Below, piece after piece: positions 23,701 to 34,024 of a stretch of 64,000 nucleotides of DNA (the first letter of the stretch is position 1; every line of letters starts with the position of its first letter). This DNA comes from Toxorhynchites rutilus septentrionalis. Lineage: Eukaryota; Arthropoda; Insecta; Diptera; Culicidae. The DNA lies in NCBI RefSeq assembly GCF_029784135.1, contig NC_073744.1, positions 105,171,266 to 105,235,265 of the forward strand, read 5' to 3'. The notes under the pieces are model-generated. The model worked only from the letters and a program-made list of their open reading frames with translations, did no database searches and was not told the DNA's origin. The translations under genes and the position numbers were made by a program.

Positions 23701-23884
23701 CCTAAAAATATGTCACCCTTCTAAACTCGAGCACACCGCGAGTAATCGGTTTTCCACCTTACTAACCATAGATGTAAGAAAATTGTTTATATATATATAT
23801 AGTTTTAAAAATATATTTAAGAATTCGGCTCCTTTAAACTTAAGTAACTGAGCCTGTAAAAATAAACGAATTAATAAAAAAAAA
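20734..23884 (+). mobile_element. 5'-truncated I-clade element, family A copy 2
   Basis: ACGCAACGAGATG occurs at 20721-20733 and at 23885-23897 just after the A-rich tail, giving a 13-bp target duplication. The element begins inside ORF2, downstream of the endonuclease, and runs through the 3' UTR. It is colinear with 58964-62104 and very similar in sequence. It inserted head-to-head with copy 1 in the same hAT-like remnant. Confidence 0.95.
20735..23533 (+). CDS. I-clade ORF2 C-terminal 932 codons: reverse transcriptase and RNase H, intact frame
   Basis: The frame is open without a stop from the insertion boundary to TGA at 23531-23533. Domains in order: the N-terminal connector; reverse transcriptase with VFLDIKGAFDSV (catalytic Asp), GLPQGSCLSPLLYNFYVSD and RQLADDGVVSVVG (LADD form of the YxDD motif); then RNase H with YFTDGSSMNES, VYIAELAAIYW, TDSLSSVEAI and WVPSHCSIPGNERADSLAK; and a C-terminal Cys/His module CVCGQGYHDIEHVVWSC. 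The protein would copy element RNA at the target site and remove RNA from the hybrid. The apurinic-like endonuclease and a proper start are missing because of 5' truncation, so autonomous activity is not expected. The open frame suggests a young insertion; the full-length relative at 58132-61761 is broken by contrast. Confidence 0.93.
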   Translation, partial: RPPNLWWDSICSKLYVEKSNAFKAFRKRGTPEIFQTYLDLENQFKNLIKGKKRAYWRNFVGGLSRETSMKKLWKVARNMRNRSSTNESEEYSHRWILNFARKVCPDSAPVQKIVRDIPQGRCDLDSEFSMVEFSLALLLCNNSAPGSDRIMFNLLKNLPDVAKHRLLNLFNRFLEHNIVPDDWRQVRVIAVQKPGKPASDFNSYRPIAMLSCIRKLLEKMILFRLDRWVETNGLLSDTQYGFRRGKGTNDCLALLSSVIQMAYAEKKQMASVFLDIKGAFDSVSIEVLSDKLHSRGLPPLLNNMLYNLLCEKHLNFSHGDSAVSRVSYMGLPQGSCLSPLLYNFYVSDIDNCLTQNCSLRQLADDGVVSVVGSNESDLQGPLQDTLNNFSTWAIGLGIEFSTEKTEMMVFSRKHRPAKPKLQLLGKPITHAMSFKYLGVWFDSKCTWGAHIRYLSKKCQQRINFLRTITGTWWGAHPEDLIMLYRTTILSVMEYGSFCFQSAAKTHLIKLERIQYLCLRIALGCMPSTHTMSLEVLAGVLPLKDRFNLLSLRFLIRCKVMNPLVIGNFEQLIELNFHSRFMSSYHEFTSMQVVPSSYIPNRVCFTDYINSSVHFDLFMKEKIHENPDYLRLGFVPTIFNAKYGRINCDNIYFTDGSSMNESTGFGVFNVFFSTSHSLQNPCSVYIAELAAIYWALDSVASRPVEHYYIVTDSLSSVEAIRSVRPEKHSPYFLERIREILSALSRRCYVITFVWVPSHCSIPGNERADSLAKVGAIEGDIYQRQIAFNEFYSLVRKNTIANWQRKWNEDELGRWFHSIIPKVSLKPWFKSLDLSRDFIRTFSRLMSNHCSLDALLFRFNLASSNLCVCGQGYHDIEHVVWSCEVYLVARSNLENSLRARGRQPNVPVRDVLARLDLDYMSHIYVFLKAIDLRV

Positions 23885-24779
23885 ACGCAACGAGATGTCT
23901 TTCGTTGGAGGCAGTTGTTAAGCAAAATATTGAGCGATTTGATGAGCTTAAACAATTTTTTTCGTTCCATGTTAAGTATGACCATAATCAATTCGCCAAT
24001 CGTATATTGACTCATTTAAACAATCCTATGACTAAACCGATTATGCTGTTTCTAAACTTTGTTCTACCAGTCATCAATAACGTCAATAACACTTTTCAAT
24101 CAGAAAGTTCTCAATTTTGCGGACTTTATATTGAGACAAAAATGTTATTGCTGATGTTATTAGGTAACTTATGTTAATGCTGATATTGATGTGAAAGATT
24201 TTGAAGACGTTCTGAAGAAGCCTGAGGATGTTTACGTTGGTATTGATGCGGAACAAGCCGAAAAAGGATTGGATGCAGCTAGGAAGCTGCCCATCAAATC
24301 GATTTGTCGTGACTTCTATATTGAACTCGTGAAACAGATTTCAAAGCGATTTGATTTCAGCAATCCAGTTATTTAAACCAAGGCGTTAAAATTTCGCCAA
24401 GCTACCAAATCTTAATGATTCGATGCGCAAATTTTCTCAATTCTCAGCGTGTGTTGAGCGAATATTTTTGCTTTATAATGCCAACTAAACAAAGTCCGGA
24501 AATCGGTTGGCACCCACAATTATAGACTCTATTTTGGTTTGAAGAACTACGTATCGGCTCAAAGAGGAGTTTCAAGGATGAAACTGACGAACAATGTGAA
24601 CATCATACAATTAAGAGGATTATGTGAAAACATTCTTGCGATTTATTTTTTATTTGGTTGTATTGATACGACAACCCATAAATAAGAAAAATAATGCCCT
24701 CCAGATTTAAGTGAGAGGGAGAAGATATTTGAGTGGAAAGAACTTAGCCTTAGAGCGACGTTATACGAAAAGCGAAAAG

Positions 24780-25040
24780 TGTTAGCGAAAAGTACTCACG
24801 GTATCCTCCAGAATCGGTAGACTGATGATCTTCTATACGGATGTCCACGTTCAGTACGAACGGTTTATGGTGAAGGTCAACATTTAGAAGGGTGGAAGGC
24901 GGTTCGAACAACTGAATGGAGCGCGGATCACTGACGAATACCAGGTCGAAAAGCTTGCAAATCGCCCAAGACGATAGTCGCGTCGCGAGGGCTGGCCATT
25001 TCGAGTAACTGTATGAGGGTGTCGGCATGTTTAGTATAGA
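24780..25040 (-). pseudogene. Non-LTR retrotransposon endonuclease fragment
   Basis: Minus-strand frames give ASPRDATIVLGD (the LGDFN endonuclease block, frameshifted) and LFDLVFVSDPRSIQLFEPP then VDLHHKPFVLNVDI, the LDLVFVSDP...DHxP region near the end of the exonuclease-endonuclease-phosphatase domain. The segment between the two is deleted and the HxP motif appears as HHKPF. It stops at a GGATACCGTGAGTAC sequence. It belongs to a Jockey/I-type element different from family A. Confidence 0.55.
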
Positions 25041-27331
25041 TATCGAGATGATATATATTATATATATGTAACACAGAAACAGCGATTCGTGTGAAAGAAT
25101 GACTTGCACAGTGACTTGCTCGAGATTCTCGCTGTAATTTTGCGAGTATTTTTTTTTAATTTTCAAAAAACTCAAACTTTGACCGCTTTTCGCCACTCTC
25201 CCTTAAGTCCAATTGAGCTGATATTTTGTATGGGGTGTTTTTTCGAGGTGGTGAACATTTTATATGGGCGAGGGATAGGGACCGCACAAAAAAGTAGCCT
25301 TTTGTAGCCTTTCGTTTTTTCGCCCAAAAAAATCTCACAAAAACAGGTTTCGTGGCTATTCGATACTATTTTACTGTTGCCTACGTTTGTAACTTGTAGA
25401 AAATTGATTTGCATTTTTAGATTTTCAGCTAGAACTTAAAAAGGATATCTATTCTAATTCAAAAAGTTTCATATTTTCCAACTAAGACGAACATGCGTTT
25501 TAAATTATGGCATTAGCAATGTGTTCTAGTCATTATAAGCAATCGATGAGATGAAAATTTTGCTATGATAAACTGACGCAAGAATCGTGTTAATTTTCAT
25601 AAACTCATGTATGACAAAAAATTGTTTTTCCATTCCTAAGTATATTCCATCGTTACAATAATCTAAGCCACAGAAATCACTCAGCGGATCACGAATAGAA
25701 ATAATCAGAAATAATGATGTACCGGACAGGCTTTTACAACCTCAGCAGCATTAGGTTTGACACATATCCAACGTCAACGATATCGTAACATCAATCAATC
25801 CATTACAGTATATTGTCAACGTTGACGTTACGTTGTATGTGTATCGCACTACACGTGCTACTTTTATCATTCTCTATCCTTCTGGTACTTATATATTTCT
25901 ACCTCTCAATTATTGTTTATATGTCGGTAAAAGGTCAGGATCCTTATTATGAACAGTAACACATGTTCCCAATTGCTCTTTTGTCTTTTTTGAATGCATT
26001 TTTGAGTGTCCTGCTGTCCAAAGGCAGCAGTGTGAATAAGAGGTGGTGGAAAACAATTTGGTTTCATTGCTTCTCATCTGCCCATAGTCCTGATATGAGG
26101 GGTTTATACATTGTGAACGAGATTTGTTTTCTTTTCGTTTGTTCCAGCCCGCTTATGTATCATTTATAACTCTATTAATAGTGTTGTATTCCATCTGCTG
26201 ATGCTAATTGGAGGTATTGTGCAGAAAATGAATCAATATAATCTTCTTCACTTGCATCACGTAAAGGCAGCCAAATGCAACAATACACGATTAGCGACAC
26301 AGAGAGGGAGTTACAAAGATTAAGCATTTTAAAAATATGAACGTACTGACAATTAATAAATATTAAAAAAGCTTATTCTAATTCCGGCTATATACGTCTT
26401 ATTTGTTAGAAAACGCGCTTGGGATGATTTTTTGTTAGAAATTTGTTATTTGAATCGTTGCAGCAAACTCTTCAAAAATTGTCATTTTATGACTTTAAGC
26501 TTAACACGTTCAACCCTGTCACCCAGAAACGGGTGACGAATGTATTGTGTGATTCCCCAGATATGGATGACACTTTTCTCGTTCAAAATGAATCGCTAGA
26601 CAACTAGACAACTAGACAAAAAGCTTATCAAGCCAAACATTTAGAGATTCAGAACATGTCAATAATCTTAATAATTCACATAAAAACTCATGTTTTTTTA
26701 TTTAATTTACTCAAATACTAAAAATAACGTAGTTTTTTAAATTTTACATTATGTAGACATTTACATTTACATAGAAAGAGCATATTTCAAATGCCCTCCA
26801 TAAACATTTTTTATGTTCTCCCCAGAATGAACAACAAACAAGAGAGCGTGTTTATGGGGGGAAAATATCAATATCTTTGAGTAGAGTTGAGATATTGACA
26901 AGTTCTGCATCGCAAAATATTTGTTTGAATGTAGAATTTGAAATATAAAAGTTAGAGGAAAAAAACCGTTCTTTCATGGTGACCCTAACGCAACTTAGAA
27001 AAAAAACGTTATATCGGTTATTTCAAGAGATAGAAAAAAAACTTTGTTTTACAAAGATTTCTTGCTTAAAATAACTGGGGCTACAACATTGTCGAACCAT
27101 GTTTACCTCTATCTAAAAAGATTAAAAAGTTGGAGGTTTTATTCCATCGATAATCTTGGTCACCCTATTTTTGATAACATGAAACTGAGCACTCTATCAT
27201 ATATAATAACTTTGTGGAAGACAGTTTTTGGCTAGAGAATAAGTTCTAGTTCTAGATGCTAATTTCAACAAAAAATGCACTTCCTGGACCTTTGTGCACT
27301 AGTATCTCATCTAGACCAAGGTGTGTATATA
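25041..27331. other. AT-rich spacer without recognised genes
   Basis: About 2.3 kb with short frames only. At 26504 a TTAACACGTTCAACCCTGTC sequence resembles one end of the TTAA-flanked MITE at 41577, but no matching right end was found. An AT dinucleotide run is at 25050-25070. Confidence 0.4.
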
Positions 27332-28247
27332 CAGGGTGGGCCATTTAAAGTGGAAGCATCTGGCAACCCCATAACTTTTGACAGAGATGTCAGATTAACA
27401 AATGTCATACCACGTTGGAAGCGTCATTTCAGTACAATTTTAACCATGGAACAATACACACCTAAACAACGCGCTGAAATTGTTCAGCTGTACATTCAAA
27501 ATAACTTCTCAATTGTGTTAACTAAACGTGCGTGGAAAAATAAAAATAAAGTTAAAACATCGCCTGGAGACAACACTATACGTCGATTATATGCCAAATT
27601 TATATCGTCTGGTAGTGTTGGTAATGCCAGTCATCTGTCCAGACAACGACCAAGACGTTTCGACGAGAATATTGATGCCGTTCGAGCCAGTGTTTCAGAG
27701 ACTCCATCGACATCAGGTCGCCATCGTTCGCAAGAGTTAGGCATCTTTTTATTGCCATTTGTTCGTGAAAGTGAATTGGACAATTACTGGTTCCAACAGG
27801 ACGGCGCTACATGCCATACAGCGGCTGCCACGACCAAATTATTGCGCGAAATGTTCCCCGGAAGATTAATATCGAAAAACGGCGATTATGACTGGCCACC
27901 GAGATCATCTGATTTGACGCCTCCTGACTTTTTTTATGGGGATATTTAAAATCCAAGGTATACACTGGTAAACCAAGGACCCTGGCTGCGCTGAAAGACA
28001 ATATCCGACAAGAAATTGCTGCCATATCGGCCGAAACATTGGGCAAAGTGATGGAAAATGCCGAAAAAAGGGCACATTTTGCGGTCAAGGCAAGAGGCGG
28101 TCATTTACGAGATATCATAATCAAAAAGTAGTTAGAACAAATCTCCTTGGACCAAAATAAATGAATTTCAAAAAAAAAATTTAAAATTCCACTTCTTTAC
28201 TTTGCTATTGCAAAAACAAATCCTTCCACTTTAAATGGCCCACACTG
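27332..28247 (+). mobile_element. Tc1/mariner-superfamily element, internally deleted (916 bp)
   Basis: The left end CAGGGTGGGCCATTTAAAGT and the right end (inward on the other strand) CAGTGTGGGCCATTTAAAGT form terminal repeats of about 25 bp with one mismatch. TA dinucleotides flank both ends (27330-27331 and 28248-28249), the usual target of this superfamily. The transposase frame starts at ATG 27446. Confidence 0.92.
27446..28131 (+). pseudogene. DUF4817-type transposase with catalytic core deletion and frameshift
   Basis: The N-terminus MEQYTPKQRAEIVQLYIQNN and the following RAWKNKNKVKTSPGDNTIRR and HLSRQRPRR blocks match the HTH (DUF4817) of an arthropod Tc1/mariner-superfamily transposase. 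After RSQELGI the frame jumps to LLPFVRESELDNYWFQQDGA and CHTA, so the segment with the first catalytic aspartate is deleted. The second (FQQDGATCHTA) and third (WPPRSSDLTPPDFF) acidic blocks remain. A one-base deletion near 27937 moves the last part, which ends ARGGHLRDIIIKK at 28131, into another frame. It cannot encode an active enzyme, but its ends could respond to an active relative. Confidence 0.92.
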
Positions 28248-28278
28248 TATAATATATATACTAAAGGTGTGACCGTGT

Positions 28279-28556
28279 CGTCGTGCACCAGAGGCCGAGT
28301 GGTTAGCGTCTCATATTATCATGCCGAGTGTTCGGGTTCGATTCCCGTTCTGGCCGGGGATTTTTTCGTCAAAGAAATTTCCTTCGATTTCACTGTGGTC
28401 ACGCGTATTCAAGAGCTTGCCCCTCGGAATACATTCAAGGCGTGTTATTTGGCTTAAGAAATCTCAACCAAGTATCAATAAATGACACTAGTTAATGCAT
28501 ACGGTTGAGAGTGCAAAAGTTCCACAGGGAACTTTAACGCCATTCAAGAAGAAGAA
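28279..28556 (+). mobile_element. tRNA-derived SINE with target duplication
   Basis: GTGACCGTGT occurs at 28269-28278 and at 28557-28566. The body starts with a tRNA-like head: box A AGGCCGAGTGGTTAGCG and box B GGGTTCGATTCCCG, spaced as in a tRNA gene, then a unique tail ending in (GAA)n. The head was presumably transcribed by RNA polymerase III and the RNA inserted with LINE machinery. Resemblance to the Aedes Feilai family is likely but not proven. Confidence 0.88.
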
Positions 28557-28566
28557 GTGACCGTGT

Positions 28567-28763
28567 AAGTGCGCGAGGGGAAACGGTATAAATATACAGA
28601 GGACTGTGGAAAGGGATTTGACTGCAAATAGAGATATCTAAATTTTTCGTTTATTCGATTGTCGATTTATCGTGGGGTCATTTTTGAATATTCGATTCAT
28701 TCGAATAATTGTCTTTCAGTATTCAATTAATCGAGCGAATATTTATTTCTTGTAATCAAAACG
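28567..28763. other. AT-rich spacer
   Basis: Short AT-rich segment with several ATTCGA words; no feature recognised. Confidence 0.4.
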
Positions 28764-28774
28764 AACAGACATTT

Positions 28775-30811
28775 TTTTTTTTTTTTTTTATTCAAAATAT
28801 ATATTTTTATTAAGGCTCATATGGCGTCAGCCTAACGGGGCCGGGAGATCAATATTTCGACAATGTTTGCTTACAACTATGTTAGTAATATGTAACCGAT
28901 TACTCGCGGTTGGCTCGAGGTTAGTATTACAAGTGTTCTCATAATTGGTATGTTGCAGTCTTCGATGCTCTGTACGTGTGCCCGACAAGGGATACCTCCT
29001 ATTGGGATGCAGCTGACCATTAATCAGCAACGCCCCCCTAGTCTGTACCCCATATCTAGCGTGGTGCGTCTTTCTCGACTCGAGGAATCCAGGATAGAAT
29101 GGTCACTAGCCGGCGCAATCATCAGCTCGTGTAGAGTTGTCATAAGCGGTACAACCTTTGGCTCTTGTTGAATGATCAGTGGACTGCACAACCTTTGGCC
29201 CGTGTATCTGTAAAGAGTGTGTGTATGTATTGCCGCGACTAAGTAAAAGTTTATCGTTTGGATAGGAGGGATATGAAACGGGGACACAACGAAGGAAACA
29301 TCATTAAACGTTGACATCGGCGTTTCTGAGGAACAGGTATAGATGAAGCAGAAGATCAGGATCACGGCTACCTAAGATATCCCGGACGGGGATATCCGAT
29401 TGTCTGCCTTGTGCTCTCAGTGCTCTAGAGAGCTGAGAGCGAGCAGCATGGAACCGGATACACGACCAGACAACATGCTCGATGTCGTGGTAGCCATCGC
29501 CACAATCACAAAGATTGTTTGCTGCGAGCCCAATGCGATAGAGATGCGCGTTTAGGTTGTAGTGATTGGACATAAGCCGAGATATCACGCGAATGAAATC
29601 ACGACCTACATTCAATCCCTTGAACCATGCACTCGTCGAGACCTTAGGGATAATCGTGTGTAACCAACGACCGAACTCATCTTCACTCCACATGCGCTGC
29701 CAACTTACGAGCGTATACTGACGAGGAATGTGGAAAAATTCATTATAAGCAATTTGCCTTTCAAAAAGTGTGCCTTCTAAAGCGCCCACCTTAGCTAGCG
29801 AGTCCGCTTTCTCATTCCCCGGAATCGAGCAATGAGAGGGAACCCATGCTAAGGTAATCTTGAATAATTTTTCGACCAAAACACTCAATAGTTGTCTTAT
29901 TCTTATTAGGAAATAAGATGAGCATTTATCAACTTTCATTGAGCGGATTGCCTCTATTGAGCTGAGACTGTCTGAAAAAATAAAATAGTGGTCGATGGGC
30001 AATGTTTCAATGATCCCTAATGCGTAATATATCGCACCCAGTTCAGCGACATACACGGAACAAGGATCTTTGAGTTTGAAAGAGGCACTGGAATTTTCAT
30101 TGAAGATGCCGAAGCCAGTGGACCCGTTTATGAATGAACCGTCAGTAAAGAACATTTTATCAGATCTAACTTTCCCATATTCTGCCGAAAATATCGGCGG
30201 AATAGAATCGGAGCGTAGGTGATCTGGGATTCCATGGATTTTTTGTCGCATGGACAGATCAAAAATGACAGAGGAATTGCAGAAGTATGGGAAGCAAACT
30301 TGGTTGGAGATGCCTGGTGAAGGGTGCACGTCGTGGGTAAGGTACTCATGGTATAAAGACATAAAACTTGACTGAGGAGTCAGTTGGAGTAGATTTTCGA
30401 AGTTATCAATCACCAATGGATTCATGATCTTGCAACGGATGAGAAATCTGGAGGATAATTCTGTGAATCGAAGAGTAAGCGGGGGTACTCCTGCCAAAAC
30501 TTCGAGACTCATCGTATGTGTCGAATGCAAACACCCCATGGCTATACGCAAGCAACGATATTGTATTCTCTCCAGCTTGAGAATATGAATCCTGGCAGCT
30601 GATCGGAAGCAAAAACTGCCATATTCTAACACTGATAATATCGTTGTTTTGTACAACTGGATGAGGTCCCCTGGATGGGCACCCCACCATGTTCCGGTAA
30701 TTGTTTGGAGAAAATTGATTTTTTGCTGGCATTTCTGTTTCAAATACGCAATGTGTCTTCCCCAGGTACACTTAGAATCAAAATATACACCCAGGTATTT
30801 GAAACCTGGGA
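28775..30811 (-). mobile_element. 5'-truncated I-clade element, family B
   Basis: AACAGACATTT is present at 28764-28774 beside the poly-A tail (a T-run on the plus strand) and at 30812-30822, the 5' side. The element reads on the minus strand and starts inside the reverse transcriptase domain. Its 3' UTR (28785-29303) matches that of the chimeric copy at 17340-17855. Family B differs from family A in protein sequence but has the same domain order. Confidence 0.95.
29304..30809 (-). pseudogene. I-clade ORF2 C-terminus, family B, open for about 500 codons
   Basis: The frame is open from the truncation point: FKYLGVYFDSKCTWG (end of the RT thumb region), a connector, then RNase H with FFTDGSFINGSTGFGIFN, VYVAELGAIYYALG, FSDSLSSIEAIRSMK and WVPSHCSIPGNEKADSLAK, and the C-terminal CDCGDGYHDIEHVVWSC module. 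The stop is at 29304-29306. The catalytic RT motifs and the endonuclease are absent through 5' truncation. The absence of stops suggests a fairly recent insertion. Confidence 0.9.
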
Positions 30812-30822
30812 AACAGACATTT

Positions 30823-31600
30823 ATAATAAAAAAAAATTATATGATCATAATTTTAAAAGTTACATTAAATATAATTTTGACATAAACATGGTGCAGCATA
30901 ATGGTTTTTGAATGAAATGGTATTTCAGTATATTTATATTTCAGTATTATTTACCATTTCAGGATTTTTCGAGGACGATTGAAAAAAGATCACACCATGA
31001 AAATGATGCATAATATTTTTATTGCACCAACATAGATTTTTTTCTGTTCAAAATTACCTGTTCTTCGAATGTTGTTGAAATAGCTAATTTGTTTGAATAT
31101 TTCAGCTTGGTCCCTATAACTACTAGTTCAAAAGAAGTATATTTATAGAGTCATTGATCATTAGTACGGTATATTTTCCTTGGCACTCTGAATTTGAATA
31201 CTACTATTTTAGAATGAGAGGTGAGACCACCTTCTTCAAGTCCGCATTTTACTCCTTTGCACTGTATTTTTTGAAAAAATGGTTCCCTTTTCATTAATCG
31301 CGATTACTTTTATAATTATTCGATGTATTCATATTTTGATTTTTCATTATTCGATACAAAATTACTCGATTAAAATTGCAGATATTCGATTATTTGAATT
31401 ATTCGAACGACTAACCGACGTCTCTAACTGCAAAACGCGGGAAAAATATTTCCATCACCAACCGACACCGAGAGCCGATTTGCTCTTTTGAGCTGAAACA
31501 TAAAATAAGATAGAGTATATTACAAACCTAGCTTTAACCGTAAAAGACTTAACTTTCAACTTTTCAATGCTCTTATTGCCACCAAAACAATTCCACACAC
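30823..31600. other. AT-rich spacer
   Basis: No gene, element end or tandem repeat recognised. Confidence 0.45.
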
Positions 31601-31914
31601 AAAAACAGGAAGTGGGTTATATCTATGGTATAACCGCAAGGGTGACGTAGGACTATCGTTGATTTAGAGATCATTTGTTCGAAGTTGAATCTGAATTCAT
31701 TCTGAATGAATGAATATTTGAAGAACTTCGAAAACGAGAGCGTTACGTTGGAGGCACAAGGTTTTATGCATCCAATATTGGATACTGAAATATCCTACTG
31801 ATGGGGAAGAATAATCTTCAGAAGCTATCCTGTTAATTGCGATTGATTGAAAAATCACAAAACCAAATGTATTTGGTCACAGTATTACATGGATAGAAAA
31901 CATTAAAATAAACT

Positions 31915-32068
31915 TTTTTTTTTATCTGTATTATAGTGACTTTCAACTCATTTGGCTGGTTCGTCACTTTTACTTCCATTTTTGGAAGAATGTCGGGAGT
32001 GAGAATTGAACTCGTGACCTTTAGCGTGAGAGGCATGGATGTTACCACTACGCCAAATCGCCTCCCAT
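31915..32068 (-). mobile_element. tRNA-like SINE nested in E1
   Basis: TTAAAATAAACT occurs at 31903-31914 and 32069-32080. The unfilled site is seen in the neighbouring repeat at 32846 (TTAAAATAAACTCTTTC). On the minus strand the body has box A GGCGTAGTGGTAACATCC and box B GGTCACGAGTTCAATTCTC, with a T-rich plus-strand left edge corresponding to the A-tail. Confidence 0.88.
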
Positions 32069-33361
32069 TTAAAATAAACTCTTTCACATGAATGTATTTT
32101 TAAGTTCCCAGAGGAACTGGCAAATTATTTTCAGTAACGATTAGATATTTCCACATTTTCCTCGATACTGGAAGCCCACCAGTGGTTAATGCTAACTCGA
32201 TAACCATCTGTTAATAGCACTTGATTGAAACATATTTGGTCACAGTGTTACATGGATAGAAAACATTCAAATAAACTCTTTCACATGAATGTATTTTTAA
32301 ATTCCTAGAGGAACTGGCAGATTATTTTCCGGATCGATGCTGAACGGCATCCAAACGGAAAGAATTCCGTGCGTGTATGTGTATGTGTAGCGGCTGCTTC
32401 GATGGTCACCTTCTCTTCTCATGAAGGATCGGCTTCTCTGTGCTCCCTCACAGTTTCAAACAAACTGCTTGCGTTTCAGGGCAGATCTCGATCCTTCGCC
32501 GTCCATCACCCTCAGCAACGATGTTGTCTTGTCGATGTCCTCACGAAAAATGAATGCGTCTCACCACCAGAATATCGCTTAAGTATGCTTTTTGTGCGTG
32601 ATTGAATCGAGAGAAGGCGTGGTTTACGATGGCAATTTGGAAGGCAAACTAGAGGGGAATGAACTCTCTGAGCTCGGAACTTTCGGCGACTGAGCAATAA
32701 TCGATTGCGGGCGCATACAATATTGGATACGGAAATATCCTACTGATGAGGAAGAATAATCTTCAGAAGCTATCCTGTTAATTGCGATTGATTGAAAAAT
32801 CACAAAACCAAATGTATTTGGTCACAGTGTTACATGGATAGAAAATATTAAAATAAACTCTTTCACATGAATGTATTTATAAATTCCCAGAGGAACTGGC
32901 AGATTATTTTCAGTAACGATTAGATACTTCCACATTTTCCTCGATACTGGAAGCCCACCAGTGGTTTATGCTAACTCGATAACCATCTGTTAATAGCACT
33001 TGATTGAAACATATTTGGTCACAGTGTTACATGGATAGAAAACATTCAAATAAACTCTTTCACATGAATGTATTTTTAAATTCCCAGAGGAACTGGCAGA
33101 TTATTTTCCGGATCTTTCTCGATGCTGAATGGCATCCAAACGGAAAGAATTCCGCGCGTGTATGTGTGTGTGTGTGTGTAGCGGCTGCTTCGAGATCTTC
33201 CCGGGGAACCGTTTGTGGCATCACTCTCCTCCTGATGGATTCCGTTCTGGCCTAAGGTGCACAAACAGGCTCTTGGTGACACCGTTCATCAGCGCTTTCG
33301 TGATAAACGAAATTAGCTTCACCACAACAGTGACAACATGCTCCAATCGCTGTTCAATTAG

Positions 33362-33397
33362 AACTGAGTGGATTTCCGAGCGGCGCTCGTTTATATA
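33362..33397 (-). promoter_or_regulatory. E1 core promoter: TATA box plus initiator
   Basis: On the minus strand TATATAAA (33397-33390) is followed by the arthropod initiator TCAGTT (33367-33362), so the TATA box starts about 32 bases before the initiator A. Transcription would run leftward into the repeat array. E2 and E3 have the same arrangement. Confidence 0.75.
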
Positions 33398-33743
33398 CCG
33401 ATTGGTGATTTCAATAGCCTGTTTTGAAAGCAAATTTAAGACTATTGAAATAAGTTTTTTGATCAGAAAGTAACAAGTATAGAACGCGTAGACATTTTAT
33501 CTTTCGAATGAAGTGTTTATCATACCATTTCGTTCAGTTGTTTAGGAGCTATTAACACTCAAAATCTCGGTCTCCGGCGTAACGCTTTCGTTTTCGAAAC
33601 TTTGATTTTACACCCCGGTATAGAAATGAAAGACGTAGTCCTACGTCAAAAGCAAAAAAAAATATCTTGGATATACAAAATCCAAGATGACTGAAAGGAC
33701 TTTCTCATAAGTCGCGGTACGGTATTGTATTTATCTAGACATA

Positions 33744-34019
33744 AGCCAGATTTATACGTTGTCAGTTACTCAATGCGAGTTAAGCGCTGAACGAACAAAA
33801 GAATGACAAACATACCCATACCCCAAAATTTGACATTTGATTTTTATGTATGAGGCTACCCGCAACCGTGCTACTACAAAGTTTTTTGTTTTTAAATGGG
33901 CGAGTAGCTCCATACATACAAATCAAATGTCGAATGTTGTGGCATGGGTATGTTTGTCATTCTTCGGTTCGTTTAGCGCTTAACTCGTACCGAGTAACTG
34001 ATAATGTATAAATCCGGCT
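33744..34019. mobile_element. 276-bp foldback MITE
   Basis: The left half begins AGCCAGATTTATACGTTGTC and the right half ends with a segment whose reverse complement begins AGCCGGATTTATACATTATC. The arms stay similar over about 80 bp, including GTTAAGCGCT, AGAATGACAAACATACCC and the TACTCAATGCGAG/TACTCGGTACGAG pair. No clear target duplication was found. Non-coding. Confidence 0.8.
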
Positions 34020-34024
34020 ATAAC

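Larger units (their letters stand above)
19287..24560 (+). mobile_element. hAT-like element remnant split by two I-element insertions
   Basis: The left end CACTGGTTGCCACATTTACA at 19287 is hAT-like. Removing the two I insertions joins 19287-19460, 20698-20733 and 23898 onward. Across the second junction a frame reads ERNATRCLSLEAVVKQNIER then FDELKQFF, matching the TRWLSLExxVxRxLExWxxL block of hAT/ZMYM-type transposases. It continues as a frame to 24176 (LNNPMTKPIMLFLNFVLPVI), shifts frame, and goes on with DVKDFEDVLKKPEDVYVGID to a stop at 24376, with more decayed sequence after. The N-terminal half (BED finger and first catalytic block) is missing, and no right terminal repeat was found. 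Confidence 0.6.
31601..33653 (-). mobile_element. E-family tandem-repeat element, copy E1 (short copy)
   Basis: In minus orientation E1 starts at 33653 with TTTTGACGTAGGACTACGTC and ends at 31601 with the reverse complement of ACAGGAAGTGGGTTATATCT. The same ends bound E2 and E3. Inside are a promoter region (33362-33397), about two short units and one long cassette (about 32330-32720). Its long cassette keeps an extra about 105 bp between CGTGTATGTGT and CGATCCTTCGCC. A SINE is inserted at 31915-32068. No protein is convincingly encoded; the frames found are mirror readings of repeat units. Confidence 0.85.

Noticed and set aside
28279..28360. Functional tRNA gene
   Set aside because: Boxes A and B are present, but no cloverleaf acceptor stem is evident and the body is flanked by target duplications with a GAA tail, so it is a SINE.
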